DNA from: an uncultured Hyphomicrobiales bacterium | GTDB taxonomy: Bacteria; Pseudomonadota; Alphaproteobacteria; Rhizobiales; Aestuariivirgaceae | Length of the DNA: 8,757 nucleotides | Reading direction: 5' to 3' | Assembly (NCBI GenBank): GCA_903930095.1 | Contig: CAIYXE010000141.1 | Coordinates: forward strand, 1 to 8,757 | Shown: piece by piece, positions 7,240 to 8,757 of the stretch | Numbering within the stretch: the stretch's first letter is position 1 | Layout of the letters: each line of letters starts with the position of its first letter | Program-made: the position numbers and the translations under genes | Notes under the pieces: generated by a model | Seen by the model: only the letters and a program-made list of their open reading frames with translations | What the model was told of the DNA's origin: nothing | The model's database searches: none

Positions 7240-7999
7240 GAAGCGCGCGGGCCACCGCGTCATTGAGCGCATGGAAGGCCGGCTCGGTGAACAGGCTCTT
7301 CTCCCGCGGCCGCGGAAAGGGAACGTCGATCACGGTGGCGATCCGGCCCGGCTTGCTTTGCATGACGGCGATGCGGTCGGCGAGGAAGACCGCCTCGTCG
7401 ATTCCATGCGTCACCAGCAGCGTGGTCGCGCGCGACTCGGACCAGACGCGCTGCAGCTCGATGTTCATCTGGCGGCGCAGGATCTGGTCGAGGGCGCCGA
7501 AGGGCTCGTCGAGGAACAACACGCCGGGAGAGGTGACAAGAGCCCGCGCGATCGAGACGCGCTGGCGCATGCCGCCCGAAAGCTCGCCCGGCAGCGACTT
7601 CTCGAAACCCTTGAGCCCCACCAGCGCGATCAGCTCCGCGATGCGCCCCGCATGCGCGGCACGGTTCTTTCCCAGAACGTCGAGCGGCAGCGCAATGTTC
7701 GCTTCAACACTGCGCCAGGGCAGAAGGGCTGAGTCCTGGAAGGCAACGCCCGTGGTGCCGGACGCCGCCGCAGCAGAAGGCGCCACGCCGCCGATCAGGG
7801 CGGTGCCCGAATCGGGCGCCTCGAGGCCGAGCGCCAGCCGCAGCAGCGTTGACTTGCCGCAGCCCGAAGGCCCGATCAGCGCCGTGAAGGAGCCGGGCGC
7901 GCAGTCGAGCGAGACGGAGTCGAGCGCGGTGAAACGTTCACCGCGCGCGCTGAAGCTCTTGCTGACCTGCCGGAGGCTTATGCTCCGGTCGCCCGCCAT
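7229..7999 (-). CDS. ABC transporter ATP-binding protein, TauB/SsuB/ThiZ type, 256 aa
   Basis: The cytoplasmic ATPase that powers the importer. It has Walker A GPSGCGKST (43-51), Q-loop Gln88 in FQDSALLPWR, signature LSGGM (140-144), Walker B VLFLDE (160-165), D-loop region FGALD and switch His198. The LLPWR segment and overall length are typical of nitrate/sulfonate/taurine-type importers, whose members also move thiamine precursors and other small organic molecules, so the substrate cannot be read from this gene. Its ATG overlaps the stop of the binding-protein gene by one base (TGATG at 8001-7997), with GGAG five bases upstream of the start, implying coupled translation. Two copies would pair with one fused permease chain. 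Confidence 0.95.
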   Translation of the reverse strand: MAGDRSISLRQVSKSFSARGERFTALDSVSLDCAPGSFTALIGPSGCGKSTLLRLALGLEAPDSGTALIGGVAPSAAAASGTTGVAFQDSALLPWRSVEANIALPLDVLGKNRAAHAGRIAELIALVGLKGFEKSLPGELSGGMRQRVSIARALVTSPGVLFLDEPFGALDQILRRQMNIELQRVWSESRATTLLVTHGIDEAVFLADRIAVMQSKPGRIATVIDVPFPRPREKSLFTEPAFHALNDAVARALHGA

Positions 8000-8757
8000 C
8001 AGATCTCCGCAAGGAGTGTGGTGTCGAACATGTCCCTGGTTGCCTTGATGCCGACCTCGCTCAGGGCCTTGATGTTCTTCTCGATCGCCTCTTCCGACAT
8101 CGCGAAGATCCCGCCCTCATTCACCATCAGCGGCTTTTGCGCGGTGTTGAAGTAGATCTCGTTCTCGACCGTGCGGCCCGTGCCCTTGAACCAGGTGTCA
8201 GCCCACATGGGCGGGAAGGCGGCGGGGTCGGCGAAGTTCTCGTCCCAGCCCTTGCGGCTGGCGCGCAGCCAGGACACCAGCTCCTTGCGCTTGGCATTGA
8301 GCGTGTCTTCCGTCACCACCACCGTGTCGTTGAAGATGGTGAAGCCGAAGTCGTAGAGCAGGAAGGACACAGCCTCGGGGCCCACCTGCTTGATGGTGAA
8401 GGGCACATTGGTGGTGAAGTCGAGCGAGGCGTCGATCTCGCCCTTGATGAGCGGTGTGGGATCATAGGCATAAGGCACGATGTTGACCTGCGCCCTGTCG
8501 ATGTTGTTGAGCTTCAGCATCGCCTCGACCGAGATCACGTTCACCGGCGGCACCGCCAGCGTCTTGCCCACCAGGTCCTGCGGCGTCTTGATCGGCTTCG
8601 AGGCGAGCGACACGATCCCGATCGGGTTCTTCTGGTACTGCGCGCCGATGATCTTGAACTTGGCGCCCTGCTCCGCGATGGCCTTGACCGTGGTGTCAGG
8701 CGTGGTCAGGGCAAGGTCGGCCTTTCCGGCGATGATGGTGCTCTCGGGGATCACGTC
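7999..8757 (-). CDS. ABC transporter substrate-binding protein, NMT1/TauA-like (5' partial)
   Basis: The frame is open to the right edge, so the N-terminus, including any signal peptide, lies outside the window; 252 C-terminal residues are visible of roughly 320-340 usual. The pattern is that of COG0715 periplasmic or lipid-anchored binding proteins: GKADLALTTPD near the start, then KPIKTPQDLVGKTLAVP, an NIDRAQVNIVPY strand, LIKGEIDASLDF, and a C-terminal helical part (KRKELVSWLRASRKGWDENF). A GTG at 8754 could be mistaken for the start but lies inside the conserved fold. It is the first visible gene of the operon and sets its substrate range, which is not deducible from the fragment. The neighbouring deaminase makes a nitrogen heterocycle a reasonable guess only. 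Confidence 0.9.
   Translation of the reverse strand, partial: DVIPESTIIAGKADLALTTPDTTVKAIAEQGAKFKIIGAQYQKNPIGIVSLASKPIKTPQDLVGKTLAVPPVNVISVEAMLKLNNIDRAQVNIVPYAYDPTPLIKGEIDASLDFTTNVPFTIKQVGPEAVSFLLYDFGFTIFNDTVVVTEDTLNAKRKELVSWLRASRKGWDENFADPAAFPPMWADTWFKGTGRTVENEIYFNTAQKPLMVNEGGIFAMSEEAIEKNIKALSEVGIKATRDMFDTTLLAEI

Noticed and set aside
8752..8754. GTG as start of the substrate-binding protein
   Set aside because: The frame remains open to the window edge and the position lies inside the fold, so the gene is simply cut.

Overview
The window is strongly GC-rich bacterial DNA with long, tightly packed genes. The gene families (trimethylamine-dehydrogenase-like flavoproteins, a TauABC/SsuABC-type importer, a COG1001 adenine deaminase) and the codon use suggest an alphaproteobacterium, most likely of the rhizobial/Hyphomicrobiales type. 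This is an inference from gene style; no rRNA or other taxonomic marker is present. No tRNA, rRNA, CRISPR array, insertion sequence or phage gene was seen.

Left part (1-3899, mainly + strand): the window opens inside a flavin/iron-sulfur oxidoreductase of the trimethylamine dehydrogenase (TMADH)/dimethylglycine demethylase/N-methylproline demethylase family. Its stop codon faces the stop of a small leftward gene for a 62-residue unknown protein, only 6 bases away. A roughly 370-base spacer follows. It carries two copies of a TetR-like operator in inverted orientation (1743-1761 and 1838-1856) and a plausible promoter whose -10 region overlaps the right copy. Downstream is a full-length second family member (676 aa) that aligns along most of its length with TMADH. 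It has lost the cysteine that anchors FMN in TMADH and two of the three aromatic substrate-bowl residues.

Right part (3971-8757, all - strand): a compact operon read right to left. It contains a substrate-binding protein of the NMT1/TauA type (cut by the window edge), its ATPase (TGATG overlap), a fused double permease (overlapping start) and adenine deaminase (5-base gap). The two blocks converge at 3900-3970.

Working picture: the right operon probably imports a small nitrogenous compound and deaminates an aminopurine inside the cell. The left block holds two amine-oxidising flavoproteins of the kind that demethylate N-methylated amines. Both blocks fit scavenging of organic nitrogen, but the sequence does not show that they form one pathway. 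The least explained parts are the substrate and electron acceptor of the 676-aa enzyme, the regulator of the paired operators, and the ligand of the importer.
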